Of a DNA stretch of 64,000 bases, positions 18,349 through 29,116 are shown piece by piece; the first letter of the stretch is position 1, and every line of letters begins with the position of its first letter. The stretch is from NCBI RefSeq assembly GCF_001006305.1, contig NZ_LBHJ01000004.1:620001-684000 (forward strand), in the 5' to 3' direction. The position numbers and the translations under genes were made by a program. Under the pieces are notes generated by a model that was not told where the DNA came from, made no database searches, and saw nothing but the letters and a program-made list of their open reading frames with translations. The DNA is from Silvibacterium bohemicum (GTDB lineage Bacteria; Acidobacteriota; Terriglobia; Terriglobales; Acidobacteriaceae).

Positions 18349-18983
18349 GCGATCACCTCTCCGAAGGAAGAAATGTCGAAGTGTTCGCGAAACGCCTGGC
18401 GTAGAGTGTCAGAGTTCAATCCTTCCAGGCGGGGCAGCCTGCCGAGGACACGGACATCTCCCATCTCCGCGATGGTTCGTTGCGTATCGGGATAAGCATC
18501 CCCCAGGAACGCGATGCCCAGGACAGGAATTCGGCGTTGCCGCAACGCTTCCAACGACAACAGCGTGTGATTGATGGTTCCGAGAGCGGTTCGAGCGCAG
18601 AGGACGACCGGAATCTGCCAGCGCGCAAAAACATCCGCGAATGTCTGATGACGTGTGAGGGGAACGAGCAGCCCGCCTGCGCCTTCGATGACGAGAGGCA
18701 AAGACGTGTGGGGCAGCTCCAGCGCATAGGGATCGATCGTCACCCCATCGATCTCTGCAGAAAGATGCGGCGAGACCGGTGTGTTGAGCCGCCATGCTTC
18801 GGGGAAGATGCGTTCGGACGGTATCCGCCCCAGCCGGAGGACGGTCTCGCTGTCGGTTTCCCCGTCAAGGCCGGATTGAACGGGTTTCCAATAGCACGCA
18901 TCGAGAGCATCGGTCAGCGCGGCAGAAAACACCGTTTTGCCAATCCCCGTATCAGTGCCCGTGACAACGATCCGCAAGCTCAT
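18345..18983 (-). CDS. bioD: dethiobiotin synthetase
   Basis: A 212-residue P-loop enzyme. The ATP loop [11 protein letters not shown] is at residues 9-19, followed by [21 protein letters not shown] and [17 protein letters not shown], all typical of BioD. It forms the ureido ring of dethiobiotin from diaminopelargonate, CO2 and ATP. The open frame runs 20 codons further up into bioF, but the ATG used here gives the ATGA overlap seen at every junction of this operon and leaves the P-loop at the usual distance from the start. Confidence 0.95.
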   Translation of the reverse strand: MSLRIVVTGTDTGIGKTVFSAALTDALDACYWKPVQSGLDGETDSETVLRLGRIPSERIFPEAWRLNTPVSPHLSAEIDGVTIDPYALELPHTSLPLVIEGAGGLLVPLTRHQTFADVFARWQIPVVLCARTALGTINHTLLSLEALRQRRIPVLGIAFLGDAYPDTQRTIAEMGDVRVLGRLPRLEGLNSDTLRQAFREHFDISSFGEVIA

Positions 18984-20125
18984 AGGTGCTCCTGCGCCAT
19001 AACCTGTGCCAGCCGTTCGAACATATTGGCGATAACCGGGCAATCGACATTCAATGTAATCGCGATTCGCAGGCGCGCCGTATTTGCTGGGACTGTAGGA
19101 GGACGGATGGCGCGAATATCGAATCCATCGGCCTGCATCTGTTGCGCAACCCTCAAAGTTCGGGCACTGTCGCCGAGGATGACCGGAAGTATCTGTGAGC
19201 CGCTGCCTTGAATTCCGAGATGACGGACCAACTGCTCGTTAGCGTATTCGATCATTCTCTGCAGCTTGTGCCGTAGCTGCGGTTCATCTGCAAGAATGCG
19301 CAGAGCCTCACGAACGCTGGCTGCAGCCAGCGGAGACGGAGCAGTCGCATAGATAAAAGGACGCGCGTGATTCACGAGATAGTCGCAGAGAACGCTGCTT
19401 CCTCCGACGAGCGCGCCAGATGAGCCAAGCGCCTTTCCACAGGTATGAAGCACGACGACATTGTCGCGCCCTTCCAACCCGGCCGCTAGACCACGACCAT
19501 CTGCGCCGTGAACACCCGTCGCGTGCGCTTCATCGATCAGAAGAAAACCGTCGTAGCGGTCGGCCACCTCGGCAAGTCCGGCAAGAGGGCTCCTGTCGCC
19601 ATCCATCGAGTAGAGGCTTTCGACCGCGATCCAGGGATGTCCTTTGCCGCCCTCATCGCGCCAATTGCGGATGACATCTGCAAATGCGTCGAGGTCATTG
19701 TGAGGTACAGCAACGGCTTTGGCCCGTCCCGCGGCCATTCCCTCATGCGCGCTCGCATGAATCAATTCGTCATAAACGACGAGATCGTTGCGCTGCGGCA
19801 GCGTCGAGATTATCGCGACATTCGCGGCATAGCCGCTGCCGAAATACAGCATTCGCTCGGAATGAAAGAATGCGGCCGCTTCCGCTTCCAGGGCTTCATG
19901 CTCGGGATGGTTGCCACGAAGGAGACGCGATCCGCCTGCGCCAACCGGCACTCCCCGCTCGATTGCAGAGATTACACTCGCGCTCAACCGAGCTGAGCCT
20001 GCAAGGCCAAGATAGTCGTTCGAGGTGAAGTCTATACCGCTTGGTTGCGTTAGAGTGCGCCGCCTTCCCTTCCGTTCGAGCTGCTCCAGCGTGGCCGCAT
20101 ATCGAGCCAGCCGTTGCGGCATCAT
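18980..20125 (-). CDS. bioF: 8-amino-7-oxononanoate synthase
   Basis: A 381-residue alpha-oxoamine synthase. Recognisable blocks are [44 protein letters not shown] (PLP aspartate and histidine) and the PLP lysine in [16 protein letters not shown]. It condenses pimeloyl-ACP (or -CoA) with alanine. It starts MM; the first ATG overlaps the bioB stop by 4 nt. Length and order of motifs are complete, with no sign of damage. Confidence 0.95.
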   Translation of the reverse strand: MMPQRLARYAATLEQLERKGRRRTLTQPSGIDFTSNDYLGLAGSARLSASVISAIERGVPVGAGGSRLLRGNHPEHEALEAEAAAFFHSERMLYFGSGYAANVAIISTLPQRNDLVVYDELIHASAHEGMAAGRAKAVAVPHNDLDAFADVIRNWRDEGGKGHPWIAVESLYSMDGDRSPLAGLAEVADRYDGFLLIDEAHATGVHGADGRGLAAGLEGRDNVVVLHTCGKALGSSGALVGGSSVLCDYLVNHARPFIYATAPSPLAAASVREALRILADEPQLRHKLQRMIEYANEQLVRHLGIQGSGSQILPVILGDSARTLRVAQQMQADGFDIRAIRPPTVPANTARLRIAITLNVDCPVIANMFERLAQVMAQEHL

Positions 20126-21132
20126 TCGACGGTGCTCATCGCCTCTGGCGCCAATCCGAGGCGGTGAAAGAGACTGCTGTCACGGTCTTCTCCGGGATTC
20201 GCGGCTGTCAGAAGAGTGTCGCCGACAAAGATCGAATTGGCCCCGGCAAAGAAGCAGAGAGCCTGCAGCTCGTCTGACATGCCTTTTCGTCCGGCCGAGA
20301 GGCGGACATGGGATGCGGGTATAAGAATACGGGCAAGCGCGATGATCCGGATGAATTCGATCGGATCGACGGGCGGCGCATCGGCGAGCTTCGATCCCGG
20401 AATGGGGATGAGCATATTGATCGGCACGCTCTCGGGCGGTGCAGGCAGATTGGCCAGCGTCACAAGCATGTCGATGCGATCTTCAGCAGTTTCGCCCATG
20501 CCGATAATGCCGCCGGCACACACTTTGATGCCTGCCTGCCGGACATTTTCCAGCGTTTCGAGACGATCTCCAAAACTCCTGGTGGTGATGATCTCCCCAT
20601 AAAACCGCTTCGACGTATCGATATTGTGGTTGTAGTAATCGAGCCCGGCTTCGGCAAGGGATTCAGCCTGCTCGGACGACAGCATTCCCAGCGTCATGCA
20701 TGTTTCCAGGCCGAGCGCTTTCACGCCCTCAACCATTGCGACGACCATTTCCATGTCGCGCTGCTTGGGGCTGCGCCAGGCGGCTCCCATGCAGTAGCGG
20801 GTGGCTCCGCCTTCCTTTGCCTTGCGCGCTTCGGCTATGACGTGCTCAACCTCCATCAGCTTCGAAGCGTTGAGGCCGGTCGCATAGCGGGCAGATTGGC
20901 TGCAATAGCCGCAATCCTCGGGGCACCCTCCGGTTTTTATGCTGAGCAATTTACTCAGCTGTACCCGGTTTGGATCGAAGTTCTCCCGGTGCACGGAGTG
21001 CGCGCGAAACAAGAGGTCATTGAACGGCAGCTCATACACTGCGCGTGCGGCGGCGGAGGTCCAGCGCGTAACTGAAGTGAGGGGCGCCGCGGCCACCTGT
21101 TCGGAAGGCACGAATGCGATTTCTTCATTCAT
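20122..21132 (-). CDS. bioB: biotin synthase
   Basis: A 336-residue radical SAM enzyme. The 4Fe-4S motif CPEDCGYC gives cysteines C70, C74 and C77; YYNHNIDTS, the GGIIGMGE glycine motif and SAGRKGM-with-arginine for the 2Fe-2S cluster follow. It inserts sulfur into dethiobiotin. First gene of the operon. AGGAGG lies somewhat far (about 17 bases) upstream of the ATG, with another ATG out of frame between. The upstream 325-base region is shared with the divergent MMPL transporter gene; no BirA, BioQ or BioR operator was recognised in it. Confidence 0.95.
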   Translation of the reverse strand: MNEEIAFVPSEQVAAAPLTSVTRWTSAAARAVYELPFNDLLFRAHSVHRENFDPNRVQLSKLLSIKTGGCPEDCGYCSQSARYATGLNASKLMEVEHVIAEARKAKEGGATRYCMGAAWRSPKQRDMEMVVAMVEGVKALGLETCMTLGMLSSEQAESLAEAGLDYYNHNIDTSKRFYGEIITTRSFGDRLETLENVRQAGIKVCAGGIIGMGETAEDRIDMLVTLANLPAPPESVPINMLIPIPGSKLADAPPVDPIEFIRIIALARILIPASHVRLSAGRKGMSDELQALCFFAGANSIFVGDTLLTAANPGEDRDSSLFHRLGLAPEAMSTVE

Positions 21133-21457
21133 GAGATATTTTCCAGCCTCCTGCGCGAGCAGATCTATCGCTCTGGGAAAGGACTATTAAATAATCGCCT
21201 TTTAATCTCTCGACTTTTTGAATATAGCAGTCGTTTTTGTGGCTGCGCAGTCGAGGCGGCATCGGGGAGAGACACCTTGCCGGCCATATCCGTCCATTGA
21301 CGGAAGGCTTAGCGGGCGGTTCCCCGCATCTCATCGTTAACGGTGCCAAAGACCGAACTTCGATAGATATGCGATTTGGCTCTATATTATGGACGCGTAG
21401 GATCACCGGCGCCCGTTCATGGCTGCCGTACGAACTTAAAATGGATATGGATTTTCA
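21133..21457. other. divergent promoter region between bioB and the MMPL transporter gene
   Basis: The region has an AT-rich part near bioB and a weak plus-strand TTCGAT-18-TATATT arrangement near 21358-21387 that could serve the transporter. I could not find a match to known biotin operators (BirA, BioQ, BioR types), so control of the biotin operon is unresolved. Confidence 0.3.
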
Positions 21458-23752
21458 ATGGTAACGCCGAGCTCGAAGATTGGTCAGGGCGCCGCTCGCC
21501 GCCGGTTCTGGTTGGCGATGGTGGGATTCGTCATGGCCCTTACACTGCTGCCCTTTTCTTACAAAGTCGAACGCCGCCTGGAGACAGCCGTTCACATCAG
21601 GGGCGGCGAATCCGAAAAGGTTGACCTGGAACTGGCGCAACGCTTCCAGTCTCCTTATGCCCACCGGCTGATTCTGGTGATCAGCGGAATTCCCGAGCCG
21701 GATTCGGCAGAAGGCGCGGAGGCATTGGGCTTCTTGACCAGTTCCTTGCGCAGCGTGCCTGGCGTGTCGGGCGCGGTCTCGAGTGTGGATTGGCCGGATC
21801 CTCTTTTCACTGGAGACAACGGCGGGGCCTTGATCATCGTCGGATTGGACCCGCACGGTGAAGCTGTGGAGGCGCTGGTCCCGACGCTGAGAGCAAAAGC
21901 CGACTGGATGCAAGGTAAGCTCAGGGCGCAATACCCCAAGATCAAGCTGGAGATCACGGGTGAGACACCGATAAACTTCGATATTCGCAAGGTCAGCGCC
22001 GATGACGTCCGGCATGCAGAGGAGCGGGCCATGCCCGTGACTCTCCTGCTGTTGCTGCTGGCTTTCGGCACTCTTGTGGCCGCGCTCCTGCCGCTGGGGG
22101 TTGGAGTGCTCTCCATCTCAATGGCGATGGGTGCCTCTGCGCTGCTCTCCTATCATCTGCATCTGTCGATTCTGGTGCAAAATCTGGCGACGATGCTCGG
22201 CCTTGGCCTGGGCATCGACTATGCATTGCTGATGGTAAGCCGGTTTCGCGAAGCACTGGCTGACGGATGCGATCCCGGTTGTGCTGCCGATCTTGCTGCC
22301 GTGCAAGCGGGGCGCACGCTAATAGTGTCTGCCACGACCGTTGCCATCGGATTTTCAGCGTTGTTGTTTGTGCCCATCAGCGAATTACGCTCGATAGGAA
22401 TAGCCGGCCTGCTGGTGACCCTCTTGAGTGTCATGCTTTGTACCTTCATCCTGCCCTGGGTGCTTGGCCTGCTGGGGTATCGCATCGACGCCGGGAGATT
22501 GCGTCTTCCTGGCAAACGAATCAAAAAACGGGACACCCTGTGCGCGCCGAGTCAGCGGTGGGCGCGGTGGGGTGGTATCGTAACCCGCCGCCCCTGGACA
22601 GCTTTGCTTGTCGCCGGAATTCCGCTGCTGATTCTTGCCTTCCAGGCGCGCAAAATCGCTATCGGGGTTCCTGACCGAGGCTCGCTCCCGGCCACGGCTC
22701 AGTCAGCGCAGGCTCTGGACACCCTTCAAAGCATGGGGCGATCGGGTATTGTGAATTCCCTCCGCGTGGTGCTGGAGTTACCATCGCAGTCTTCCACGCT
22801 CTCGCCATCTGGCTGGCTGGCCGTCAGCCGCCTGACGAAGCACTTCCAGAGCGATCCCAGAGCGGAAGAGGTCTTATCTCTTCCCACCCTCTCGGGAATG
22901 TCCGACACTCCGGATGGTGTCGACAGCGCGCCCGAAGCAATCCGCAAGAATTTTCTAAGCACCGATGGGCAAGCCACTTTGATCGAGTTGCTGCCAGCGG
23001 CTAAACTCTCGCCCACCGATCAAATACGATGGGTGCGAGAGGTGCGCTCCTCGGATGTGGCGGCGATCACCGGCGTGCCCGGTGCAGTGCTGCGAGTTGG
23101 CGGCATTCCCGCGCTCAATGCAGATTATGACTCGGTAGTGAAGGAACGCTTGCCCAAGGTGATCGTTGGCGTCGTGGTGGGGAGCCTACTCGCGCTTCTC
23201 CTGGGACTACATTCTTTGTTTGCGGCCATCAAAGCAATTTTGCTTAACCTGCTCTCCGTGGGCGCCTCATTCGGTGCATTAGTTCTGGTTTTTCAGCAAG
23301 GCCACGGCAGCAAGCTCCTGGGTCTGGGCGGAGCTACAGGCGCAGTATTCCCCATCGTGCCAATTCTCTCGTTTGCCATCGTCTTTGGGTTGAGCATGGA
23401 CTACGAAGTCTTCCTCGTCGCCCGAATCCTCGAGGAGCGGCGGCGCGGTTTACCCGAGACATCAGCGGTGATCGAGGGACTGGCGCGGACGGCCAAGCTC
23501 ATCACGAGCGCAGCGGCGATCATGATTGCTGTCTTCATCGCATTTACGATAGGAAGCTTTTTGGTCGTCAAGATGCTGGGCTTCACGCTCGCCGTAGCCG
23601 TGTTCATCGATGCGACAGTGGTGCGGATGGTTGTCGGGCCGGCGCTGTTGCAGCTTGCCGGCGACTGGAACTGGTGGCCCTATGGCTTGCATGGGGCTCC
23701 GATAATCGCGGAGAAGGAGCTCATCCCCGAGGCCAAACACTACGGCGACTAA
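21458..23752 (+). CDS. MMPL-family RND transporter
   Basis: A 764-residue inner-membrane transporter made of two similar halves, each with one helix, a large periplasmic domain and five further helices. The paired proton-relay motifs LGLGLGIDYALLMVSRFREAL and VFGLSMDYEVFLVARILEERR are characteristic of MMPL/HpnN-like exporters that move lipids or lipid-like molecules. The cytoplasmic N-terminus is short and basic (GAARRRFWLAM). No tripartite partners are adjacent; a LolA-fold gene converges on it from the other side, a pairing often seen for this class. Ribosome site weak; the ATG is the only reasonable start. Confidence 0.85.
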   Translation: MVTPSSKIGQGAARRRFWLAMVGFVMALTLLPFSYKVERRLETAVHIRGGESEKVDLELAQRFQSPYAHRLILVISGIPEPDSAEGAEALGFLTSSLRSVPGVSGAVSSVDWPDPLFTGDNGGALIIVGLDPHGEAVEALVPTLRAKADWMQGKLRAQYPKIKLEITGETPINFDIRKVSADDVRHAEERAMPVTLLLLLLAFGTLVAALLPLGVGVLSISMAMGASALLSYHLHLSILVQNLATMLGLGLGIDYALLMVSRFREALADGCDPGCAADLAAVQAGRTLIVSATTVAIGFSALLFVPISELRSIGIAGLLVTLLSVMLCTFILPWVLGLLGYRIDAGRLRLPGKRIKKRDTLCAPSQRWARWGGIVTRRPWTALLVAGIPLLILAFQARKIAIGVPDRGSLPATAQSAQALDTLQSMGRSGIVNSLRVVLELPSQSSTLSPSGWLAVSRLTKHFQSDPRAEEVLSLPTLSGMSDTPDGVDSAPEAIRKNFLSTDGQATLIELLPAAKLSPTDQIRWVREVRSSDVAAITGVPGAVLRVGGIPALNADYDSVVKERLPKVIVGVVVGSLLALLLGLHSLFAAIKAILLNLLSVGASFGALVLVFQQGHGSKLLGLGGATGAVFPIVPILSFAIVFGLSMDYEVFLVARILEERRRGLPETSAVIEGLARTAKLITSAAAIMIAVFIAFTIGSFLVVKMLGFTLAVAVFIDATVVRMVVGPALLQLAGDWNWWPYGLHGAPIIAEKELIPEAKHYGD

Positions 23753-23805
23753 AGATGAGCTCAAGACGTCGCAACGGCCGATGAAGCCAGGCCATTCGGC
23801 TTATT

Positions 23806-24687
23806 TCACTTCTTTCCTTGAGGACCGGACTGGCTGATATCGAAGTCCTTCAGGGCAAGTTTTGCCTTCCCCGACCCACCTTCGATGACCATCAGCGAAG
23901 AACCGGGCTTGCCTTGCAGCTTGGCTTCCACCTGCGTCGCAGACCATGCGCCGTCAACCTGCCGCAGGCCATAGTAAACGAAGTCCTTCTGCTGTCCAGT
24001 TCCGTGAAGCGTCTTCGTCACATGCACCGGGAACAAAATCTTACGGTCGATCCACGACGTCACCGAATCGTAATGAACCCGGTCCTGCGGGCCGGGCGTG
24101 CTCTTGAGGACAAAGCAATCCCGCGCGCCGTATTTCGCCGGCGCCAGGAGTTCCTGTTTCTTCCAGAAGAACTGGCTCTCGAGCATGTCTTCGTAGGAAA
24201 AATTCGTTCCGACAAGCGAGTCGCTCCAATGTTCAAATGGCAATGCGCTGGCGGTCTGCTGACCCGGAAGCAACGCCTCGATGGTCACGCGTCCGTTCAC
24301 GCTCATCTGCAAGAGAAGGATCGTCTTGTCTGAGCCAGGACCGGAGATCTCGGACAGCACGCGCAAACCATCGGGAAACCAGTGCGCCTTGCCGACAAAC
24401 TTATAGTTCGTGCGCTTGCCGTCGCCCCCCACCTGTGTCAGCCGCCCGCTCACGCGATAGTCCAGTTTTTCAATGCGCTGGCGCGAGCTGGTCAACACCG
24501 TGTCCAGGTCGGGATTCGCCACTGGGGCCTCTGCTGCCGACATTCTCGGGGAATGCACCAGCAACAAGAGTGCGAGCAAAGCTACGGAAGCTTGAATCGT
24601 CCTAAAGGCGCTATTCGTCCGTTTCGCCTCAGGGTACCGGCCAAACTTGCTGTGGGAGAGCATGGCGACGCGGCGGAGGAGGGTCAT
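23806..24687 (-). CDS. LolA/LolB-fold periplasmic protein (outer-membrane lipoprotein-sorting type)
   Basis: A 293-residue protein with a signal peptide (hydrophobic about 36-47, cleavage near SAAEA). The rest fits COG2834-type lipoprotein-sorting proteins: DLDTVLTSSRQRIEKLDYRVSGRL, KAHWFPDGLRVLSEI, LLLQMSVNGRVTIEALLPG, YEDMLESQFFWKKQELL and a final half-barrel sheet with QKDFVYYGLRQVDGAW. Such proteins carry lipids or lipoproteins across the periplasm and often accompany MMPL transporters, here the convergent gene 50 bases away. Two possible ATG starts eight codons apart; neither has a good ribosome site. Confidence 0.7.
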   Translation of the reverse strand: MTLLRRVAMLSHSKFGRYPEAKRTNSAFRTIQASVALLALLLLVHSPRMSAAEAPVANPDLDTVLTSSRQRIEKLDYRVSGRLTQVGGDGKRTNYKFVGKAHWFPDGLRVLSEISGPGSDKTILLLQMSVNGRVTIEALLPGQQTASALPFEHWSDSLVGTNFSYEDMLESQFFWKKQELLAPAKYGARDCFVLKSTPGPQDRVHYDSVTSWIDRKILFPVHVTKTLHGTGQQKDFVYYGLRQVDGAWSATQVEAKLQGKPGSSLMVIEGGSGKAKLALKDFDISQSGPQGKK

Positions 24688-24860
24688 AAGTTATGTATAC
24701 AGCCAAAGCCTGTATAGCGGCCATCCACCCTAGCTTCCGATGCAAGGACAGAATGAAAAGCATCGAACGGACGGAACGGTTGCTCCAAGTCTGAAGCAGG
24801 ATGGATTGAGTCATAAATTGATTCGAAACGCGCCGGATGGCGTTCGAGACTGGAGAGAAG

Positions 24861-25883
24861 ATGAAAGCGATTGCGTTCACGCGTCCGCTGCCGATCGAGG
24901 CGGAGGACTCACTTGTGGAATTGGATCTGCCCCAGCCAGAGATCGGGGCACGAGACTTGCTGGTCAATGTGCGGGCGGTTTCGGTAAATCCAGTAGATAC
25001 GAAGATACGAGGCGCGCGGCATCAAGGCTCAACCTCGGACAACACGGGGAAACCGCGGGTGCTGGGCTGGGATGCGGCTGGTGTGGTTGTAAGCAAAGGC
25101 GCAGGTGTCAGCGGATTCAACGTGGGAGACGAAGTCTACTACGCGGGAGAGTTGGATCGTCCCGGTTCGAACGCGGAGTACCAGGCTGTCGATGAGCGGC
25201 TGGTGGGACGCAAGCCGAAGTCGATCGGATTTGCCGAAGCCGCCGCGCTGCCGTTGACGAGTATTACCGCATGGGAGCTGCTGTTCGATCGCCTTGGCAT
25301 TCGCGAGGGCGAGAGTGGCGAGTCTTTGTTGGTGAGCGGAGCTGCGGGCGGCGTAGGCTCCATTCTCGTGCAACTGGCGCGCCGGCTCACGGGACTGACC
25401 ATCATTGCAACCGCATCGCGGCCGGAAACCGTGCAGTGGGTCACACACATGGGAGCCCACCAGGTCATCGACCACACCGAACCGCTGGCCGAGCAGGTAA
25501 AGAAACTGAGCGCGCCTCCGGTGAAATACATCGCCAGCCTGACGGGAACCGCGCGGAACTTTGCGCAACTGGTTGAAGTTCTGGCTCCCGAAGGAAAGCT
25601 CGGCCTGATCGACGACCCGCAGACGCTGGATGTAGTTCCTCTCAAGCGTAAGGCGGCGTCTCTCCATTGGGAGTTCATGTTTGCACGCTCCATGTGGCAA
25701 ACGGCGGACATGGGCGAGCAGGGACGCCTGCTGAGTCGCGTCGCGGACCTGGTCGACCGCGGTGAACTGCGCTCGACTCAGACACAGACGTTCAGCCCCA
25801 TCAATGTCGAAAATCTTAAGAAGGCCCACACGCTTGCCGAGAGCGGAAAAGCCATCGGGAAAATAACGCTCAGCGGATTCTAG
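24861..25883 (+). CDS. zinc-free MDR alcohol dehydrogenase / quinone oxidoreductase
   Basis: A 340-residue medium-chain dehydrogenase/reductase: EIGARDLLVNVRAVSVNPVDTK near the start, LGWDAAGVVVSKGAGV, then the nucleotide loop VSGAAGGVGSILVQLARRLTG. This is the pattern of the ZADH/zinc-binding-dehydrogenase-named but zinc-free quinone reductase group. The upstream in-frame ATG eight codons earlier has no ribosome site, whereas GGAGAG lies five bases before the ATG used. Second paralogue of this superfamily in the window; the two are distant in sequence. Substrate unknown. Confidence 0.82.
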   Translation: MKAIAFTRPLPIEAEDSLVELDLPQPEIGARDLLVNVRAVSVNPVDTKIRGARHQGSTSDNTGKPRVLGWDAAGVVVSKGAGVSGFNVGDEVYYAGELDRPGSNAEYQAVDERLVGRKPKSIGFAEAAALPLTSITAWELLFDRLGIREGESGESLLVSGAAGGVGSILVQLARRLTGLTIIATASRPETVQWVTHMGAHQVIDHTEPLAEQVKKLSAPPVKYIASLTGTARNFAQLVEVLAPEGKLGLIDDPQTLDVVPLKRKAASLHWEFMFARSMWQTADMGEQGRLLSRVADLVDRGELRSTQTQTFSPINVENLKKAHTLAESGKAIGKITLSGF

Positions 25884-25926
25884 GGTTTCACTGCGGCGTC
25901 GGCACAAAGGGACGAAGAAAACTCCC

Positions 25927-25963
25927 ATAGGTGATTCCTATCGTCGACATGGGAACAATGTAT
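25927..25963. promoter_or_regulatory. candidate OxyR-type tetrameric binding site upstream of katG
   Basis: Four tetranucleotides stand at exact 11-base steps: ATAG, CTAT, ATGG and GTAT, each separated by seven bases. This equals the spacing of the OxyR consensus (ATAG-N7-CTAT twice) with 14 of 16 core bases matching. The next gene downstream is katG, the classical OxyR target. The distance to the katG ATG (about 290 bases) would put the promoter between. No OxyR gene is in the window, so the call is by motif only. Confidence 0.45.
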
Positions 25964-25999
25964 TGGAGCTATCTCTCTCTGCGGTGCTACATTCATTGG

Positions 26000-26061
26000 G
26001 CGAGACAAACAGCAGTGCGGTCGCAACGAATGAGCTTTGTTCCGCACATGTTTTGTCTCGC
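26000..26061 (+). promoter_or_regulatory. two-tier hairpin in the katG leader
   Basis: Outer arms GCGAGACAAA and TTTGTCTCGC pair perfectly over 10 bp; inside them, after short unpaired stretches (five and four bases), GTGCGG and CCGCAC form a further 6 bp stem around a 21-base loop. No U-run follows, so it is not a normal terminator. It could be an RNA element in the 5' leader of katG or a protein-binding palindrome. Function unknown. Confidence 0.4.
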
Positions 26062-26168
26062 GAGCGGAATGAAGGCAGACGGGAGCAAGAGATCTCGGAG
26101 GATGCAGGACGACGCACAAGCAGCCCCGGCAATCCACTCGGGAAACCGCTCTTCATTCGATGCCATGA

Positions 26169-28517
<2,349 letters not shown>

Positions 28518-28543
28518 TCGCAAAAGGTAGGGCAGTCTTACAC

Positions 28544-28590
28544 CGCTCAACTTCGGTCTGATTCAGGTCAGGCCGAGGTTGAGCGTTTTT
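28544..28590 (+). terminator. rho-independent terminator after katG
   Basis: A 13-bp stem, CGCTCAACTTCGG pairing with CCGAGGTTGAGCG with one G-U pair, is followed at once by TTTTT. It lies about 27 bases after the katG stop. On the other strand there is no U-run, so it serves katG only. Confidence 0.85.
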
Positions 28591-28605
28591 CTTGCTCGTG
28601 AATAA

Positions 28606-28953
28606 TCAGGCGATGTTGATTCCGTGATCTTCCGTCTCGCCGAAGACCGAGAGAAGATTCGTCATCTTCAGCACATTGCGAAGCTGCTTGCCGAGATGAA
28701 GCAACTTGAACTCGCACCCCTGCTGCCGGGCGGACGCATACAGCCGCACCAACGTGCCAAGCCCCGTGCTGTCCACGTAAGCAAGTTCCGCCAAGTCGAC
28801 GACCACTACTTTTGTCTCGGGCAGCAGGAGCTTCACCTTGCGCTGAAACTCTTCGGTCGTACCCGCTACCAATCGGCCCTGACACTTCACAACAGCGGTA
28901 TTCCCGTCACGTTCGATTTCAAAGGTCAAAACTTTTTGCACTTCTTCAGGCAT
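28606..28953 (-). CDS. STAS-domain anti-sigma-factor antagonist
   Basis: A 115-residue single STAS domain. The core VVVVDLAELAYVDSTGLGTLVRLY carries the phosphorylatable S62 in the DSTGLG motif used by SpoIIAA/RsbV-type proteins. In the family, the unphosphorylated form captures an anti-sigma kinase and frees a sigma factor. No RsbW-type kinase, phosphatase or sigma gene is adjacent, so partners are elsewhere. The frame is open 44 codons further up, but GGAG eight bases before this ATG and the domain border support the start used. Confidence 0.85.
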   Translation of the reverse strand: MPEEVQKVLTFEIERDGNTAVVKCQGRLVAGTTEEFQRKVKLLLPETKVVVVDLAELAYVDSTGLGTLVRLYASARQQGCEFKLLHLGKQLRNVLKMTNLLSVFGETEDHGINIA

Positions 28954-29116
28954 ATGCACTGCTCCGGCGGCGATGACGAACGTGGGCCTGTCAGTCGACG
29001 TGGGAATTCTCGCATACGAAACCTGAATGCTGGAACTAATTTGTGCAGAGGCGTACGCAGATTGATGACGGCACGCAAAGGACATTGATATTCCGGGATT
29101 CGCGCTGCTACCGGGC

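Noticed and set aside
21133-21457. Biotin operator upstream of bioB
   Set aside because: I looked for BirA, BioQ and BioR type palindromes on both strands and saw none good enough to report.
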